From assembly GCF_001043115.1 (NCBI RefSeq), contig NZ_LFME01000017.1, positions 1 to 64,000 on the forward strand: a DNA stretch of 64,000 nt, in the 5' to 3' direction. The first letter of the stretch is position 1; each line of letters starts with the position of its first letter. The DNA comes from Xanthomonas sp. NCPPB 1128. Its GTDB lineage: Bacteria > Pseudomonadota > Gammaproteobacteria > Xanthomonadales > Xanthomonadaceae. The notes under the pieces are model-generated. The model had not been told where the DNA came from. It saw nothing but the letters and a program-made list of their open reading frames with translations, and searched no databases. Positions 62,200-64,000 of this stretch are shown here, piece by piece. The position numbers and the translations under genes were made by a program.

Positions 62200-63707
62200 G
62201 CGAACCCACGCGCGCCCGCCGCGGCGTGCCGATCTTCGCCCGCGCCTTCCTGCTGCTGGTGGTGGCACTGCTCGTCGCGCAGTTGATCGGCATCGCCCTG
62301 GTGCTGCGCACGCCGGTCTACGAGATGCCGGTGCATCCGCCGGAAGTGATCGCCCTGCTCAGCACGCGCATGCCGGCCGGCACCCAGACCCTCAAGGTGC
62401 AGGACACGGCGCATGCGCCGCTGCCGGCGCGCGACCAGGTGCGCGACCGCAATGTGGAACGGCTGATGGCGCACTGGCTGGAAGTGGCGCCGGACCAGGT
62501 ACGCTTCTACCGCAACAGCGACGGCCGCCTGGAGCGTCTGCGCCTGCGCCTGGGCGAACGCCCACCGCCGCCGCCGCGTGCGCTCGCCACCGACGACGAC
62601 CTCCCTGCACCCGCCGGGGTGGCGCCCCCATCCACCGCACAGCAACCGCCCCCGCTGGAGCCGCCACCGGCGCCCGGCGAAGCGCCGCGCAATGGCGCCT
62701 TCGGCGCGACCATGCGCGCAGTGGGTTGGCGCGAACGCGGCTTCGCCCCGGCGGTGCCGCTGCTGGACGGCTTCACCGCCGCGCTGCGCCAGCCCGATGG
62801 GCACTGGCGCAGCGTGATGTCGCCACCGCGTCGGTTCTCCAACGAGTTCAAGACCCAGGTGGTCATGCTGTTCCTGGTCGGCATGCTGGCGATGCTGCCG
62901 CTGGCCTGGTGGTTCTCGCGGGCGCTGTCGGCGCCGATCCGGCGCTTCGCCGAGGCGGCCGACCAGCTCGGCCGCAATCCCGACGCGCAGCCACTGCGCC
63001 GCAGCGGCCCCAGCGAGATCGTGCAGGCCGCCGATTCGTTCAACGCGATGCAGGCGCGCCTGAACCGGCTGATCAACGAGCGCACGCACATGGTCGCGGC
63101 GATCGCCCACGACCTGCGCACGCCGTTGGCGCGGCTGGCGTTCCGCCTGGAGACCCTGCAGCCGCCGTTGCGCGAGAAGACCATGGCCGACATCGACGAG
63201 ATGAAGGCGATGATCTCCGCGGCGCTGGACTTCATCCACAACGACAGCCGCCGCGGTACCCGCTCGCCGCTGGATTTCCGCCTGCTGGTGGAAAGCGTGG
63301 TCGACGACGCCAGCGACACCGGTGCCGACGTGGTGCTGCTGCTCGGCGACGCCATCACCCTCGACGGCGATCCGCTGTCGCTGCGGCGCATGGTGATGAA
63401 CCTGGTGGAGAACGCGCTGAAGTACGGCAAGCGCGCGCGCCTGCAGCTGCGCCGCGAGGCCGGCGAGTGCGTGCTGTGGATCGACGACGACGGCCCCGGC
63501 ATCGATCCCGCGCAGCGCGAGAAGCTGTTCCTGCCGTTCTTCCGCGGCGAGAACTCGCGCAACCGCGACACCGGCGGCATCGGCCTGGGCCTGTCGGTGG
63601 CGCACAGCATCGTGCTGGCGCACGGCGGCCAGATCGCCCTGGACAACCGTGCCGAGGGCGGCCTGCGGGTCAGCGTGCGGCTGCCGTGCCAGGCGGTGGG
63701 CGGCTGA
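62196..63707 (+). CDS. EnvZ-like sensor histidine kinase with proline-rich periplasmic insert
   Basis: A 503-residue membrane kinase starting GTG at 62196, overlapping the regulator stop as GTGA. Transmembrane segments at about 14-33 and 219-240 flank a periplasmic region that includes a Pro-rich stretch (about 126-170, with PPPPP, PPPLEPPPAP). A HAMP domain follows, then H305 in AAIAHDLRTPLARLA, and the ATPase domain (NLVENALKYG, DDDGPGID, GGIGLGLSVA). The signal is unknown. The Pro-rich insert may be a flexible spacer. Confidence 0.9.
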   Translation: MSEPTRARRGVPIFARAFLLLVVALLVAQLIGIALVLRTPVYEMPVHPPEVIALLSTRMPAGTQTLKVQDTAHAPLPARDQVRDRNVERLMAHWLEVAPDQVRFYRNSDGRLERLRLRLGERPPPPPRALATDDDLPAPAGVAPPSTAQQPPPLEPPPAPGEAPRNGAFGATMRAVGWRERGFAPAVPLLDGFTAALRQPDGHWRSVMSPPRRFSNEFKTQVVMLFLVGMLAMLPLAWWFSRALSAPIRRFAEAADQLGRNPDAQPLRRSGPSEIVQAADSFNAMQARLNRLINERTHMVAAIAHDLRTPLARLAFRLETLQPPLREKTMADIDEMKAMISAALDFIHNDSRRGTRSPLDFRLLVESVVDDASDTGADVVLLLGDAITLDGDPLSLRRMVMNLVENALKYGKRARLQLRREAGECVLWIDDDGPGIDPAQREKLFLPFFRGENSRNRDTGGIGLGLSVAHSIVLAHGGQIALDNRAEGGLRVSVRLPCQAVGG

Positions 63708-63744
63708 GCCAGGCGCGCCAGCGCACCATCGCCTGCCGATCGGC

Positions 63745-64000
63745 TCAGCGCTGGTTCGGCTCGACCACCACCGCCGTGCCGTAGCACAACACCTCGGTCA
63801 GGCCGGCCATCAGCTCGGTGGCGTCGTAGCGCACCGCGACGATGGCATTGCCGCCCATCTGCCGCGCATGCTGCAGCATGTCCCGGTAAGTCTCCAGGCG
63901 CGCCTGCTCGCAGAGCTGGGTATAAATGGTGATATTGCCGCCGAAGATGGTCTGCAGCCCACCCAGGAAGTTGCCGACGATGGAGCGCGAGCGCACGGTG
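63745..64000 (-). CDS. YbjQ-family (DUF74) protein, 5' truncated by window edge
   Basis: C-terminal part (about 84 residues) of a YbjQ/heavy-metal-binding-domain family protein; the frame is open through the right edge, so the start is outside. Family motifs are [20 protein letters not shown] and the C-terminal [16 protein letters not shown]. The family forms pentamers of unknown function. It converges with the sensor kinase gene. Confidence 0.85.
   Translation of the reverse strand, partial: TVRSRSIVGNFLGGLQTIFGGNITIYTQLCEQARLETYRDMLQHARQMGGNAIVAVRYDATELMAGLTEVLCYGTAVVVEPNQR

Overview
The window is about 64 kb of very GC-rich DNA (roughly 69-70% by eye) from a gammaproteobacterium of the Xanthomonas lineage. 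The basis is gene content and order plus repeats: a suxR-suxC-suxA-suxB sucrose locus, a TctDE / porin / CitH-type citrate locus, GTAG-headed REP palindromes, and intergenic GGGATTC-type arms common in xanthomonads. The high GC suggests an early-branching, high-GC Xanthomonas, but species cannot be fixed from sequence reading alone. No rRNA, tRNA, CRISPR array, prophage or intact insertion sequence was seen.

Layout. 0-3.6 kb: end of a lipid A acyltransferase gene, then (minus strand) a zinc-ribbon protein, a GT4 glycosyltransferase and an O-antigen-ligase-like protein, i.e. LPS assembly. 3.7-4.5 kb: a small XRE regulator and a gap. 4.5-14.4 kb: a C4-dicarboxylate region with malic enzyme (maeB), DctA transporter, a divergent OprO/P-type porin, a hybrid sensor kinase, a repeat-filled gap, a small DUF5713-like gene and a LuxR-type response regulator. 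14.7-17.8 kb: a large propeller-GGDEF diguanylate cyclase. 17.8-18.1 kb: a palindromic MITE-like element. 18.1-25 kb: a citrate module (binding protein, TctE, TctD on minus; porin, CitMHS transporter and an SDR reductase on plus). 25.3-32.5 kb: the sux sucrose locus. 32.9-37.9 kb: four or five minus-strand genes (DJ-1/PfpI protein, an undescribed protein with three internal repeats, a QEGLA metallopeptidase-like protein, RsgA). 38.2-43.2 kb: AlaA-type aminotransferase, SGNH hydrolase, methyltransferase, small membrane protein, polysaccharide deacetylase and a glutaredoxin-rhodanese fusion. 43.2-43.6 kb: a REP cluster. 43.6-52.2 kb: DUF924, a co-translated amidohydrolase pair, a PL4 rhamnogalacturonan lyase, a GH12 endoglucanase, a DsbA-family isomerase, DegV and a hypothetical. 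52.3-55.5 kb: EamA exporter plus PhzF, divergent from a MocR regulator. 55.6-57.4 kb: a four-gene membrane-protein operon headed by a winged-helix regulator with a 26-bp perfect palindrome upstream. 58.2-61.2 kb: frmR-adhC-gfa-fghA formaldehyde detoxification. 61.5-63.7 kb: an OmpR/EnvZ-type two-component pair. The last gene (YbjQ family) runs off the end.

Much of the window is carbon acquisition suited to a plant-associated life: dicarboxylates, citrate and sucrose each have an outer-membrane channel, an inner-membrane carrier and a dedicated regulator, and the PL4 and GH12 enzymes attack plant wall polymers. The most open questions are the triple-repeat protein (33770-35341), the palindrome-controlled membrane operon (55641-57395), the binding protein co-translated with TctE, and two related palindromic elements that each begin at a stop codon.
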